64,000 bases of DNA from Ipomoea triloba (taxonomy: Eukaryota > Streptophyta > Magnoliopsida > Solanales > Convolvulaceae), in contig NC_044923.1 in assembly GCF_003576645.1 (NCBI RefSeq), forward strand, positions 8,679,491-8,743,490. The letters are read 5' to 3'. The notes under the pieces are model-generated. The model did not search any database. It saw nothing but the letters and a program-made list of their open reading frames with translations, and was not told the DNA's origin. Made by a program: the position numbers and the translations under genes. Below are positions 22,881 through 35,272 of this stretch, piece after piece. Within the stretch, counting starts at the first letter, position 1. Each line of letters opens with the position of its first letter.

Positions 22881-23407
22881 GAATGATCCCGACATCCCGT
22901 ACCAACATATGTTTGGTATGTATATCACATGTCCTTTTCATTCGCTCTTTCTATATTTAATTATTATGTAAATTATATATTAAGTTGTAATACCAAATAC
23001 TAAAATTGTTAATAAGTATAGTTATCATTACTCTATGATGTTTTTTCTTTCGCAGGAATGGTATTACAAAATCAAGCTGTTTGGAAACATTACCTGGGAG
23101 TCATGGAGTAGGCACTCCAGTGTCTGTTGGTTGACTGCAGAACGTTGATATTCCCGGGACAAATAATAACAAATCAATCGAAGCCTTATACAACTTTTCT
23201 TCGTCTTGGGGGATAGGTCAAAAGAAGAGACAAAAACAGGCTTCATTAGTGAAAGAAGAAAATTGTTTTTGATTTGTAGAATAGAAAGAAAACAGGCACA
23301 ACAACAAAATTTGCAGATTTGACAGTGGGGAGGTTTGGAATAATTGCACTGCGTTTCTCTTTTAAAGTTCTCAGTATAGAATTAGAGATTTATATAAGGT
23401 TGTATCT

Positions 23408-23560
23408 TATTACGATAGGATTGTAGTATAATAGGAATTGTAATGTAGAATTGTAGCACCATAGGAATTATAATGTAGAATTGTAGTATGATATGAATTG
23501 TAATGTAGAATTGTAGTACGATAGGAATTGTAATGTAGAATTGTACAACGATAGGAAAAT
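23408..23560. repeat. Minisatellite, 30-bp unit, about five copies
   Basis: Tandem units around AATTGTAATGTAGAATTGTA with GTACGATAGG linkers. Copies differ by a few bases each. Confidence 0.85.
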
Positions 23561-23565
23561 AGGAT

Positions 23566-23698
23566 AATGCACAATTGAAATTTGTAGATTTCATTGACTG
23601 GATATTAATTAGATCGATTCTAAGTATTTCTATATTAATTTAAATATATACGATAATGCACAATTGAAATTTGTAGATTTCATTGACTGGATATTTCA
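23566..23698. repeat. Direct duplication of about 45 bp
   Basis: The segment GATAATGCACAATTGAAATT continuing through TGTAGATTTCATTGACTGGA occurs at about 23572-23616 and again at about 23652-23697 without change over that length. Its identity suggests a recent event. Confidence 0.85.
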
Positions 23699-24875
23699 TA
23701 AAAAAATAATTATTTAAAAAAATATTTTTTTATAATTAAATTGCAAAACATATTTCATATCAATTAATTAATCAAATTAAATAATTTTTAAAATTCTAAT
23801 AAGAAGATACAATGAAAATATAAATAGATATGAATTAAAATAATTTTTCAAAATGCTAATGATCGAGAAGATAATGCTGTCAACAAGATTTGATCCTTGA
23901 AAATTTTAACAGAGAGACATACTTATTAGGGAGTACCAATTAAGTTATTTCAACCTTTGTGAATTGATGAAGAAGGCTCTACTTATGTCTCAAGGCTCCA
24001 CATTGCTACAAATACAAACGCCAAAAGATATTGACTCCAATTGTAGGTTACGTACCAGCTGTTTTTTTTTTTTTTTTTTTTTTTTGATAGAATCAGTTGT
24101 CGTTTAATGCCCTATAGATAGATTTATGTGCGCTTCTAATTTAGCAGAATACTTTAAGGGGGCGTTTGGTAAAGTAATCCAAATTACCTAGCTAATCTGA
24201 GTATGATAATGTTATATTACCTTGTTTGGTTCAAGTTATGAGATTACTTGCTTGGTTAAGAATTAAGCTCATTATATTATTTCTAGTATAATAGAATTAG
24301 GCATTATTATTGCCAATGTAAAAAGACTCTGATCTCAATTTGAGACAGTCTAAAATTCTTATTCTTAGTAGGGTTTAAGGTCTAAAATATGTATAAATAG
24401 ACACTAATCACATGTTATATTCATCTAACACAAGATACCTATATTCTCTCTCTAAGTTCTCTCTATATTTTCCTATATTCTTTTTATTTTACTGGTGGTG
24501 TTGACCTACTGTTTACTACTCAAAAATCATAAAACCAACAGCCATGTTAGCCTAATTTTTTCCAACCTTTGTTCAACTCCATCCCCCAAAGTTCCCATTT
24601 TTAGGTCCCACGTTCTAAATCCTCCTCCATGCAAGAAACAACCCGAAAAGGCCATATACCGTTACTAGTAAGACAAGAACGAAGAAACCATTGTCCAATT
24701 TAACAAACGCGGCCTTCTTTCTTTAGTTAAATATTAAATGCAGGCATAAAATCATCCGCCAATTGGTTGCATTGTATGAATAACCAACGACATTAACAAC
24801 CCCAAATCAGTGTCTTACATTAGCCCTTGTTCTCTCCAAGCTCCAATGTTGCTTTTCAACGTTGAAACCTAAGCC

Positions 24876-24877
<2 letters not shown>

Positions 24878-24947
<70 letters not shown>

Positions 24948-24962
24948 NTATATATATATATA
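24878..24962. repeat. (TA)n microsatellite in the subtilase promoter
   Basis: About 85 bp of TA dinucleotides, interrupted by an N at 24948, end some 70 bp upstream of the subtilase ATG. The length is uncertain and probably polymorphic. Confidence 0.9.
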
Positions 24963-24979
24963 TTCAACGCAGTGTTGTG

Positions 24980-24987
24980 TATATATA
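24980..24987 (+). promoter_or_regulatory. TATA box candidate of the subtilase gene
   Basis: TATATATA in GTGTATATATAGC lies 55 bp before the ATG at 25035 and is separated from the microsatellite by unique sequence. The implied leader is short. Confidence 0.45.
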
Positions 24988-25034
24988 GCTTATTGCGTTC
25001 TTCCTGTTTTAGTCATCAAATTTGTGTAATAGCC

Positions 25035-27272
25035 ATGACCGGTCCAAACATTATTTCTGTTGTAGTTTGTTTCACGTTGGTGTTTCTTCATTCGGTTGCT
25101 AGTGCAAAGTACGAGGATACTTACATTGTCCGTGTAAGTCCACCTGCCGCCATTAATGGCTTCTCAGAGGATAATTACGAATCTTATTTCCAATCATTTG
25201 TGTCAGACAGTGGTAGTGATGAGGCGGAAAGGTCTCGAATAGTGTACTCATATCGCCACGTGGCGTCTGGGTTTGCAGCGAAATTGTCCCCGGAGATGGT
25301 GAGTGAGATGAGGAAGAAGAAAGGGTTTATCTCTGCTAGGCCTCAAAAGGTGTATCATACATACACAACTCATAGTCCTAATTTCTTGGGGCTTCACCAA
25401 AACTTTGGGCTTTGGCAAAACTCGAGCTATGGGAAGGGTGTGATCGTGGGGGTTTTGGACACCGGAATCACGCCCAACCACCCGTCGTTTAACGACGAGA
25501 ACATGCCGCCGCCGCCGGAGAAGTGGAAGGGGACGTGCGCGTTTGAGGGGAGCGCGTGTAATAATAAGCTAATCGGCGCGAGGAATTTTGTGAGTGAGGT
25601 GTCTCCGCCGCCGCCGCCGGTGGATGAGGAAGGGCACGGGACCCACACGGCCAGCACGGCGGCGGGGAATTTCGTGGCGAATGTGTCGGTGATTGGTAGC
25701 GCGAAAGGGACGGCGGTTGGAATGGCGCCGCTCGCCCATTTATCCATCTATAAGGTTTGCACGGAAGATGGGTGCGCGGAATCGGCCATTCTGGCCGCCA
25801 TGGACGCCGCCATTGAAGACGGCGTGGACGTGCTTTCTCTCTCGCTCGGCGGAGCCTCGGAGTCTTTCTTCGAAGACAGCATCGCCGTGGGCGCCTTCGC
25901 CGCCATGGAGAAGGGCATTTTCGTGAGCTGTGCGGCGGGGAATGACGGCCCGGATTACTCCACTTTATCCAACGAAGCTCCATGGATTCTCACAGTCGGG
26001 GCAAGCACAATAGACCGGACAATTAAAGCCACGGCCGTGCTAGGAAACGGGGAACAATTATCCGGCGAATCGGCTTTCCAGGTCCACAATTTCCCACCCA
26101 CTTTATTACCTTTAGTATACCCGGGCGCAAAAGATGAAGACGCGGCGCTGTGCGGGGCAGGCTCGTTGGACAAGAGTGATGTGAAGGGGAAAGTTGTGTT
26201 GTGTGATAGAGGGGGTGGGATTGCCAGGGTGGACAAGGGGAAAACAGTGAAGGAAGCAGGTGGGGCCGCCATGATTCTTGTGAATCAGGAGATAGATGGG
26301 TACACCATTCTTGCTGATACTCATGTGCTTCCCGCCACAGAATTGAGTTACAATGATGGGTTGATTGTAAAAGGCTATATAAACTCCACTACTACTACTA
26401 ACTCTCCCCCCACAGCCACAATTGTGTTCAAAGGAACAATTATTGGCACCAAAACTGCCCCATCTGTTGCATCATTCTCCTCCAGGGGACCTAACAGTGC
26501 TAGCCCTGGAATCCTCAAGCCTGATATTCTCGGCCCCGGGGTCAACATTCTTGCCGCCTGGCCATTTTCTGTCGATAACAACACTAGTAATAATGGAAAT
26601 GCAACTTTCAACATTATATCCGGGACATCAATGGCAACTCCCCACCTTAGCGGGATCGCGGCGTTACTCAAGAGCGCGCACCCAGATTGGTCTCCGGCTG
26701 CTATAAAATCCGCGATCATCACTACCGCGGACCAGTACAACCTAAACGGCAGCAAGATTCTCGACGAAAGGTTGGTTCCTGCTGATGTTTTCGCCACGGG
26801 TGGGGGCCACGTGAACCCTTCAAGAGCTAGTGATCCAGGGCTCATATATGACCTCAACCCTGATGACTACATCCCTTACCTGTGTGGACTCAACTACACA
26901 GACCAGGAGATCCAACAGATTGTGCAACGCAAAGTTGAGTGTTCCCAAGTTACAAGCATACCTGAGGCACAACTTAACTACCCTTCATTTGCTATTTGGT
27001 TGGGACAAACCAGTTTGACATATTCCAGGACAGTTACCAATGTTGGTGAGGCAAACTCAATGTACACTGTTAAGGTGTCTCCGATTCCAGGGGTTGATGT
27101 TGGGGTCACGCCGGACACTCTGGTTTTCACTGAGGTGAACCAAAAACTCACTTACAACATCTCCTTTAGCCCATCATCCACACCAGTGGATGAAGATATG
27201 GTTCAAGGGGCTATTGCCTGGGTCTCCCAGAACCACATTGTGAAAAGTCCCATTGCTCTTATTTTCCAATGA
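25035..27272 (+). CDS. Subtilisin-like serine protease (subtilase, S8 family)
   Basis: A secreted endopeptidase of the plant SBT1-type. The single-exon frame encodes 745 residues from ATG 25035; 21 more codons are open upstream, but starting here places a proper signal peptide ([20 protein letters not shown], cleavage near SVASA) at the N-terminus. An I9 propeptide (about 26-110: [21 protein letters not shown]) is followed by the catalytic domain: Asp142 in VGVLDTGI, His201 in GHGTHTAST, oxyanion Asn303 in AAGNDGP and Ser532 in [15 protein letters not shown] domain ([20 protein letters not shown]...) is inserted before the Ser, and a C-terminal Fn3-like domain starts near [12 protein letters not shown] with the usual TVTNVG. 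All key residues are intact. The coding region is far richer in GC than its surroundings, with no introns, as is usual for this family. The substrate is unknown. Confidence 0.95.
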   Translation: MTGPNIISVVVCFTLVFLHSVASAKYEDTYIVRVSPPAAINGFSEDNYESYFQSFVSDSGSDEAERSRIVYSYRHVASGFAAKLSPEMVSEMRKKKGFISARPQKVYHTYTTHSPNFLGLHQNFGLWQNSSYGKGVIVGVLDTGITPNHPSFNDENMPPPPEKWKGTCAFEGSACNNKLIGARNFVSEVSPPPPPVDEEGHGTHTASTAAGNFVANVSVIGSAKGTAVGMAPLAHLSIYKVCTEDGCAESAILAAMDAAIEDGVDVLSLSLGGASESFFEDSIAVGAFAAMEKGIFVSCAAGNDGPDYSTLSNEAPWILTVGASTIDRTIKATAVLGNGEQLSGESAFQVHNFPPTLLPLVYPGAKDEDAALCGAGSLDKSDVKGKVVLCDRGGGIARVDKGKTVKEAGGAAMILVNQEIDGYTILADTHVLPATELSYNDGLIVKGYINSTTTTNSPPTATIVFKGTIIGTKTAPSVASFSSRGPNSASPGILKPDILGPGVNILAAWPFSVDNNTSNNGNATFNIISGTSMATPHLSGIAALLKSAHPDWSPAAIKSAIITTADQYNLNGSKILDERLVPADVFATGGGHVNPSRASDPGLIYDLNPDDYIPYLCGLNYTDQEIQQIVQRKVECSQVTSIPEAQLNYPSFAIWLGQTSLTYSRTVTNVGEANSMYTVKVSPIPGVDVGVTPDTLVFTEVNQKLTYNISFSPSSTPVDEDMVQGAIAWVSQNHIVKSPIALIFQ

Positions 27273-27398
27273 GGCCCCAGTTGAGAGGACATTTGACACG
27301 GTGGGAGTATTTCACCGCTCTAAATGCCTTAGAAGTGACCCTAAAGGTGGACCGAACCGATTACACTTGACTAGTTTATATACCTTTTTTTTTTTTTA

Positions 27399-27408
27399 AT
27401 AAAATAAG
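27399..27408 (+). terminator. Polyadenylation signal of the subtilase
   Basis: AATAAAATAA lies about 127 bp beyond the stop codon after a T-rich stretch. Confidence 0.5.
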
Positions 27409-27429
27409 GCTACAAGCTACTATTGTATT

Positions 27430-29440
27430 TGATTCTTATATTTGCTTTGATTACCTGGTTAACTCGGTTTTTTACCCTTGAAATAAGAATTTAAATTTTT
27501 TTTTCCGTTGTATTTTATACATAATAGATCTTTGAAGATTGCTGCTAGGTAGTGCAGATTAGAATAAGTATTTTTAGAAAGAGTTTTATTATTGATCAAT
27601 TGTATTTACAAAGTACATGAAGGATGCATTTGTAGAGGTACAAGAGATAATCTTAGCTAGAGCAGGACCAGTAAAAGTAGAGTTACAATAATACTCAAAG
27701 ATGAAGTATGAATCTGTGGCACCCTGAAATATTTTAACATGCATTATATTATTCTAATCATTTTCTTCCTAGGAGTTATTATAATTTTGCTATAAAAATC
27801 TGTTGGGGTTAGCCAAAGTTGGGCTTTAAACATGAGAGAAGTGATATGACATAGATAAAGACAAAGCCCATGATAGGAAATTAAAATGTGTTACATAGGT
27901 CGTTTAGCAGGCAAAACATGTCGAGGTTTTTTTTTTTTTTTTAGTACTACAAGTTACTTTGTGCCACTAAATTACAAGGTCATTAGTTCTAATAATATGA
28001 GATGTTATTTATCAGTGGTGTATAAAACTTTAAACTTATAAACTGATAGTGCGGGCATCAAATGTTCCCTTATTGTTATAGTTCATCGATGGTTTATAAA
28101 ACTTAAGTAGTATATATATTCTCCCACCCACCAGTGGCATCTCTGACATCCTTGGTTAAGGCTATTCTGCTGTTAGTCTACTAATTCGAAGGACCTTAAT
28201 TTGTCTATTAATTATTTATTTCTTCTTACAATTATATGCTGCAATAATTTATAGTACACAATAATAACTTGGGCATCAAGATGTACCGCAATTAATAGTT
28301 TTTTTTTATTGATAAAAGATGCAGCATAGACCATACATACATACATAAATATATATAAGCACACATACTCATATGTATGTATGTATGATATTAAGTGGAA
28401 ATCAAGATTTAAAAAAAAAAATTAAAAAAAAAAAGGTGATATGGAAGAAATTTCAACTTTTCCAATTCATGATGGACTCCTGCACTTTTCTACCATTCCT
28501 CTCCAGCAGCCAAAAACATACAAAGCTTTCTGCAACCATTCTGCACTTCTTTATTCCTAAATGCAAAAAAAAAAAAAAACAAATTAAAAAGGTTTTTCTG
28601 TTAAACCACACAAAGTACACATGATAATTTTTTTGTAGACCCTGTGGTGTTCAAAATAGGCTTTAAGTCCATACTATACTCAGACTAATCTCCGTTATAT
28701 ATCTTTATTTGTACCAGATCGATCCAATTAAAGGGCAAAGTGCTGACCATATTGGTTTTTCATACGAAAGAGGGTTTTGAACTTCCGACGGCATTTCTTA
28801 AAGGATGAGAGTACCCGGTCACTCACGCCAACCAAACTGTTTAAAGTACCAATAATATTCCGGTGAAAAACTAACCTTTCATTTAAACTTTGGGTTGAGC
28901 TGAGGCTAGCTTTTTCTTTCTTCTGCATCTACTCATTCTCCAGCCTGCAAGATTAGGGTTGCATGCTTCTGGCTAGCTTCAATTAGGGTTTAGGAAGCCA
29001 GAAAAAGCCATGAAAGCTTGTGATTTTTCATGGCTGATGGGGAGGAATGGAAGAGAAGTGCAGGACTCCATCTTAAAATGGACAAGTTGAGGAAATTATT
29101 GTTTCCATATTATTATTATTTCCTTTTGCTCATCTTGTAGTGATGATATATATATATATATATATGATCTTCATGTTCTCTATTTATAACACTTGGAAAT
29201 TGTAGTTGGCAGTCCACGAGAATTTAACCTAACCACGAGATCCTTGACCAGACCACCGTGGGTCCAAGTTCGTACACATGTTATCATTCATTTTATGATA
29301 CAGGTCGCCATATTTCAACATCATAGCATTTTTAATAGGAAATATCATTTCAACGTTTTTTTCTCTCTATTCATAGGATATTATTAAATTTTTACAATTT
29401 TTTTCTTTAAAAAAGTTAATCATTTCACTAATATATAACT
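27430..29440. other. Spacer without a recognised gene
   Basis: It contains a poly-T with SINE-like ACTTTGTGCCACTAAATTACA (27930-27990), inverted ACATACATAC and ATGTATGTATG microsatellites (28329-28390), a region with AATTAGGGTTTAGG (near 28980), and a short (TA)n at about 29147. A 66-codon minus-strand frame (28728-28928) is basic but matches nothing I know. Confidence 0.4.
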
Positions 29441-29448
29441 AATAATAC

Positions 29449-29895
29449 AAGAGACCGTCTCACGAATCCTTATTTGTGAGACGGGTCGGGTCGGGTCAAG
29501 GCACCATGCAAATGTCATATTTATATGTGCAAATGTCATACTTATGTGCTCAAATATAACACTAATCAAGAATACAATTTTTGTTACTTATAAGAGAAAA
29601 AGTAATACATTTTTCATAATAAGTAATGTTACGTTGACAAGTGCTCCTTACTTATAAGGGCAAATATAATACTTTTGAGGAAAAATGTAATACTTTTAAA
29701 TCGAAATGTAAAAGTATTGTATTTTCCCTTAAAAGTATTACATTTACCCTTATAAGTAACAAAAATTTTATTCGTGATTAATATTACATTTGAGCATATA
29801 AGTATGACATTTGTTCATATAAGTGTTACACTTGCATCTTGACCCGACCCGATCCGACTCGTCTCATGGTGAGACGGTCTCACACAAGTTTTTGC
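29449..29895. repeat. Foldback element with GAGACCGTCTCAC ends
   Basis: The left end GAGACCGTCTCACGAATCC is mirrored at the right by GTGAGACGGTCTCACAC. Arms of roughly 200 bp pair through GACCCGACCCG, ACATTTG...ATAAG and AAAATTTTATTCGTG blocks around the centre AAGTATTGTATTTTCCC. A shorter copy lies in PGRL1 intron 1 at 53.57-53.80 kb. Confidence 0.75.
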
Positions 29896-30548
29896 CATAA
29901 AATACAAAAGTTTGCAAAATCTTATATGATATACAAAGAATATATATAAAAGGCAATGATGATAAAATGTGAAATTCAATTGCTCCTGGGCCTACACTCT
30001 GGCTTGACAGAAAGTGGAGAGGTAAATAAGAATGACTCAATGACTCATTAGGTGGGAGGACCATGTCAGGTGTCCACAAGGAATCTATCACAATAAGAAT
30101 AGAAATCTAGTGATGTAATAAGATGGAGTATTAACTTGTACATTGTGATTTCTCTCTTATACACTCACAAATTATTTTTATTTTTTCCTCTTGTTTTTTT
30201 TTCTCCTCCAAGTTGTTAATAACATCTTAAATAATATTGTTAAATATAATAATATGTACACTATGCTTCTTTCTTGCACACTTTCAAATCCTTTTTAATT
30301 TTTACATTTATGATCTCTTTATACATAATATATTGATATTTTTATTTATCCTTTTTTCTTTATACTTTTTGTATATTTTTCTTCTCATAATAGTTATAAA
30401 ATCTTGATTATATATATAATTTACCATCATTTTTATTCATTCAGTTTTTTTTACCATACATTATACGTGTTTGTAACTAGATAAATTATCCAAAGTAATT
30501 AACTTTGTTTTGTAAATAATATCTTTTCTCTTTTCTAATAATGCATTT

Positions 30549-31769
30549 CAATTAAGTAGGGATATCAATCTTAGCTCGAAATTAATGGGTTTGCTTGATA
30601 AGGCCGAAAAATTATATAGGATTAGGGTCAAGAAATTTTAGCCCGATAAGCCTGATTGCCTAAGCAGTGGACTAGCCCGATAGTTCGAGCAACTTAAGAC
30701 TATTCTTTGTTTCACAAGTTATGTGGAACAAAATATACAAGAATTTATATGTAAGCTCATATTTAGTACGTAGTAGTACTTTTTAATTAAATATGTAAAT
30801 AAAATTTTAATAAATATATTATGAAATAAAATATTTTTAATGAAAATAAATAATAAAAAATCTATCATAACTATTATATTATATTGTAAATATATCAATT
30901 ATATTTAATTAGAATTTGAAAATGGAGGTTTAGATTGATTGAATGATGTTTAAGTTTATACGTAGTATTTATTAGTGTATATGTGCTAGTTTATTAAAAT
31001 TAAAAGTTTAGAATGTTAATTTGATAATGTTCAAAGTTTTAACTAAGCCTCCTGATAAGTCCAACAACTTGAGGTTTTGGCGGAAATTTTACTATGGATC
31101 GGGTACACAATGCATGGAAGTCCATGCATCAAAACGACGTCGTTTTGATTAATGAAAAGAAACAGCATCCGCCCGCGCCGTTAGGAGTAAAGTAGCTCTA
31201 TATTAGTGTAACATGTTCACTTTCGTTTTATATACACTACAGTTTCCTTTCAACACAATTACAGTTTCTTTTCGATATAACTACAGTTTCATTCCACATT
31301 ATACACTCAAATATGTGAAACTGTTATTCAGTTTCATTTTATATATGCTGTAGTTTCCTTTCAACACAACTACAATATCATTTTGATATAACTACAGTTT
31401 CATTGGACAATATACACTCAAATATGTGAAACTGTTATTCAATTTCATTTTATATACACTACAGTTTTCTTTCAACACAACTACAGTTTCATTTTGATAT
31501 AACTACAGTTTCATTTGATAATATAAAAACAAATGTGAGGCAGTTTCATTTACGGAGCTCCGTTAAGATGTGACGGCAACCGTTTCTTCATTTAAAGAAA
31601 CAGTGCCGTTTTTAGACCATGGTCCACAATAATATAACAACTGAGGTTTTGGAGAGGCCAAGAATTTTAAAACTCGACTAAAAATATATCTATAGACTTG
31701 AATTGATAAACCCAACAAGACTAGCTTGAAATTGAACGAGTTAACCCGAATGATATCTCTACAATTAAG
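30549..31769. mobile_element. Non-autonomous hAT-type element with exact 8-bp duplication
   Basis: The element proper is 30557-31761. The left end is TAGGGATATCAATC; the right end read inversely is TAGAGATATCATTCGGG. CAATTAAG flanks both sides (30549-30556, 31762-31769), an exact 8-bp duplication. Sub-terminal repeats resemble AGCCCGATAAG. It has been interrupted by the element at 31081-31642. Confidence 0.8.
31071..31652. mobile_element. Element nested in a hAT, with 10-bp duplication and internal tandem repeats
   Basis: The insert is 31081-31642. GAGGTTTTGG occurs exactly at both borders (31071-31080 and 31643-31652). The left end TTTTACTATGGATCGG resembles the inverted right end TTATTGTGGACC. 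The left sub-terminus carries the palindrome AAAACGACGTCGTTTT. The interior is about three copies of a 111-bp tandem unit (starts near 31229, 31340 and 31451) containing CAGTTTCATTTTGATATAAC. No protein is encoded. Confidence 0.75.
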
Positions 31770-32610
31770 TTCACCAATCGTTTCAATCACTGGAATGGGT
31801 ATACATAGAAGGGTGTCATCCCTGATTCCTTCTTTTCTTTGTAATTACTCGTTATCTTGATGACCCAAAAGAGTAGTGGCTTGGGTGATGAGTTTGGTGG
31901 CAATAGAAATTAGGTTGGTGGTGATGGTATTTTTTTTGGCAATTATGGGATTTGTCTGGGGGTTGGTCGTCGCGGACAAGGGTGGTGGTTGGAAGCATGG
32001 GTGATTCGAAACTAGTTTCTCCATTTAATTCTAAACGATTTTATTAGGTACTCAACTTTGATTATTTTACCCGATTAAATTTTCGACTGTTAGAATCAAG
32101 GTCTAAATACAAAAAAAAATCATTATAGTCGACAATTAAATTGGATAAAATCATTATAGTCGAAGATTAACTTAGATAAAATTACTATAGTCAAGAACTA
32201 AATTGAGTATCAATATAAGTGAAATTATCAAGCTATCTCAATATATGATTCAATTGAGTAAAATCATTAAAGTGGAGGATCTAAACGTTAAACTGAAATA
32301 GTATGAAAGGTTCGTATTATAGTTAAGGTTCTAAAGCATCTAATTCGATTTGAGTCATCAACTGGCCTGGTTCAAATCAAAATGTAATCATCACTAATGA
32401 TGGGCTTGTATGTGATTATATTATTTGTTCAATGTATTTTGGGCTATTTGTACCAATTATCTTGATTTGGCTTTTTATTACATAACTTCCGACAATCTAA
32501 ATGCTAAGGAGAAGTGGCATAAAAGACATTTCGTATAAGCAAATTCAAGAATTCAAAAGCTCAATTGTCATTTATCAAGTTCAAAGAGGCTACAAGAGCA
32601 TCTAGATTTA
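31770..32610. other. Spacer without a recognised gene
   Basis: AT-rich. Around 32050-32300 are several GATAAAATCATTATAGTCGA-like phrases, probably old foldback debris. Nothing else is supported. Confidence 0.4.
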
Positions 32611-32618
32611 CTTATCGC

Positions 32619-32936
32619 ACTGTTTAGTAAATAGTTGTTAGCTAATTTTGTTAGTTGATTGGGTTAGAAGTTATAATTAATTGATAATATTAGCTGATTG
32701 TAGAAAAGTGTTTGGTAAATTAGCCGTTAACTGATAGCATGTTTAGTATAATTTCTTTTCTCAAAAGGCTAATTGAAAAGGCTGCTTTGAGTAGCATTTT
32801 GAAATTTAGTATTTTGAAATCACAAAAAACTTATTAACCAAACACTTATATTGATTTTTTAACCAAGCCAAACAACTAATAATGGTCAAATAGGCCAAAA
32901 TTAGCTGATATGCCAATTATTTACCAAATATGACCT
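32619..32936. repeat. MITE family A, copy 3
   Basis: It starts CACTGTTTAGTAAATAGTTG and ends with the inverse (ATTTACCAAATATG). It shares the family core TTAGCTGATTGTAGAAA and AAAAGGCTGCTTTGAGTAG. Confidence 0.75.
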
Positions 32937-32949
32937 ATATCATTTCAAC

Positions 32950-33800
32950 TCTCTTAGTTGAAAGTTCTCTACCATGAGTAGATAGAAAAGAGTAATAAGA
33001 GTTGTCTGAGAAAGTCTGTTGATTAGTGATAATGGCTTTATGATTAAAGCATTGTTGTAATTGTACTGAAAGTGATTATAGGGGATTCTTTCTAGACATT
33101 AGGAGAAGAGTGGACTAGAAAGATTACATCACATTTGAATCATTATAAAATATCTTGTTTCAGTACAAGAAGTCTTGAGAAATGTGACCAAAGCTGTTGG
33201 ACACATTTCTCAAGACTCTTAATTGACTTCAAGATATGTTCAGAAAGGTTGTTGAGCAACTTTTAGGGATAGACTGATGAATTTGACATAAAAGATATTG
33301 GGTGAAGTCTTATGGTCAATGTGTGCAACATAAAAGAAATAGATGACAATTTTTGGACACATACCATCTCGTAGGGCGTCAACCGATATATTCAAAGTCA
33401 TTCAATTTTTTAGCTCCTCAACTCTATAAATAGAGCCCCTCTACTTTAGAAGAAATGATATTAGAGTAGGTTATGCATTCGGATCCCATTGAAAGCATTC
33501 TGCGCATTTGAGATTGGCAGGTGCTAGGAGATGGATTGTTAGGTAAAAGCTTAGAGAGACAAGTCTAATATCCTGTCATCGGAACATGCTATTATGCAAG
33601 TTTAAGGAAATACAGTTGCACTTTCGATACTAGTTATAACTTTTGACATAGTATTAAGCGTGTGATCCCGACAATCTTCAGATTGACCTATCAAGATTTA
33701 TTGGAATCAATAATGTGTTGCAAGGTGTAGGATTTGTCGAATGACTTTTACCAAAGTATAGATCTACTGCATAAATATCTTCTATTATATAATCTTCTGG
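32950..33800. other. Possible LTR or promoter-bearing repeat
   Basis: CTCTATAAATAGAGCCCCTC (near 33421) is a strong TATA context followed by an A/G-rich leader-like stretch, without any downstream reading frame. GAAGTCTTGAGAAATGTG and CACATTTCTCAAGACT form an inverted pair just upstream (33169-33220). This could be a solo LTR, but I cannot find its ends. Confidence 0.25.
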
Positions 33801-34595
33801 ACAAAATTTGTTGGATAAAAACTCGAAATGAATAAACCAAGCCTTATTTTGGCCTTTACAATCTGTTATATCAAAAATGATAAATACAACATAAATTTGG
33901 GAACACTAAATTCTTTAACCTGCACATAATTAACATTATCATAATCTAAAGAAAATTATTCCATATAAATAGTCAATTTAATCAGTGGGAATTTATGAAA
34001 TATAAAAAGATTAAAGATTAAAGATTGTTTTACAATTAGATAGTTAATAGATAAGTAAAATAGGATAGGAAGGGGTTTTTTTTTTTTTTTTGTTGTATAA
34101 ACAAAATATTAAAAAAAAATAAAAACAAAAACTACATAAAACAAGAGTGTGCCAAGCCGAGCACGATAACAATTAATAAGATGCGTATTCCTCGAGGATA
34201 AATGTTCATTATATTCTAATTAAATGTCTGTTATCATAATGTTATTAAAATTCAATTTTGAAGTGCATATTTAACATTATATATACTTTATTCATTTAAA
34301 ATTGTTTATTTACTTGAGGCAACCCTCAACCGATCGAGTTGGTTAGATAGTTAGGTTGGTAATTATAAGATTTAATATATTGAAGTAAGACATAGTAAAG
34401 TAAATTACAAGACATTGAAGTAAGATTCTATTACATTAAAAAGTAATGGAAAAGTAGAGTTGAGATATACAAGGTAGTGACTTGTGAAGTAACTTATAAG
34501 AGTAAAGGATATATAAAAAGATTGTTGTGTCAAGTATTTTGATTAAATTTTTCTTTACTATATAGTAGAAGGTTTTCAGAAGCATATGTGTTAGT

Positions 34596-34898
34596 GGCCC
34601 TGTTTGGTAAATGACTGTTACCGGTAGCTATTAGCTAATTGGTTAGATCGTATAAATAGTTAATAAAATTAGCTGATTGTAGAAACGTGTTTGGTAATTA
34701 ATTGTTTGGTATAATTTCTTTTTTCAAAAAGCTAATTAAAAAAGTTGCTTTGAGCAACTTTTTGAATTTTAGCATTTTGGAGTTACAAAAAGTTGATTAA
34801 GCAAACACTTATATTGATTTTTTAAACAAGTCAAATAGCTAATAGTGGTAAAATAAGCCAAAATTGGATGATAGGCCAACTATTTTACCAAATAGGCC
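34596..34898. repeat. MITE family A, copy 4
   Basis: It starts GGCCCTGTTTGGTAAATG and ends TTTACCAAATAGGCC, clean inverted ends of about 15 bp. It shares the core TTAGCTGATTGTAGAAA and GAATTTTAGCATTTTGGAG. This copy best defines the family ends. Confidence 0.8.
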
Positions 34899-35272
34899 AA
34901 TATCGATCCTCATTGGTTAGTACATTTTTTTATTTTAAAAATTGGTTAAGTATTTAGTAATTAAAATAAAATAATTTAATATTTATTATTTTAGCAGTGG
35001 AATTAAATGCAATAGTTAGTGGTCTAGAATAAAACAACAAATAACTAAGATAAATGATTTTAATTTGAAGCACATAAAAAATAATTTTTAATCTTTATTT
35101 ATTATGTAGGTTATCAAAATTGAGAGATATATTATAAATGGCATTCTAAAAATCTAATACATTAAAATATACTTTTAAATTTTTATATTGTCATTTTTTT
35201 TTCTGTTTAAAGTTATTTATCACAATCATTTTTGTATTATTTTAAATTTAACTCTAAAAGCATATATATCTG

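Larger units (their letters stand above)
22881..24870. other. Spacer upstream of the subtilase
   Basis: No gene is recognised. It contains the minisatellite and segment duplication listed separately, a poly-T run at 24061-24085, and, near 24160, a GGGGGCGTTTGGTAAAGTAA sequence resembling the end of a MITE. A 60-codon minus-strand frame (23064-23246) has no recognisable motif. Confidence 0.4.

Noticed and set aside
25427..26857. Several long reading frames on the opposite strand and other frames of the subtilase
   Set aside because: They are shadows caused by the high GC content of the subtilase coding region; none carries motifs.
28920..29050. Possible microRNA or telomere-like locus (AATTAGGGTTTAGG)
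   Set aside because: Only isolated telobox-like motifs, with no tandem array and no hairpin containing a miRNA I recognise.
33421..33500. Possible integrated pararetrovirus promoter (strong TATA context)
   Set aside because: No coat, movement, protease or reverse transcriptase remnant lies within several kilobases; a solo LTR or chance is simpler.
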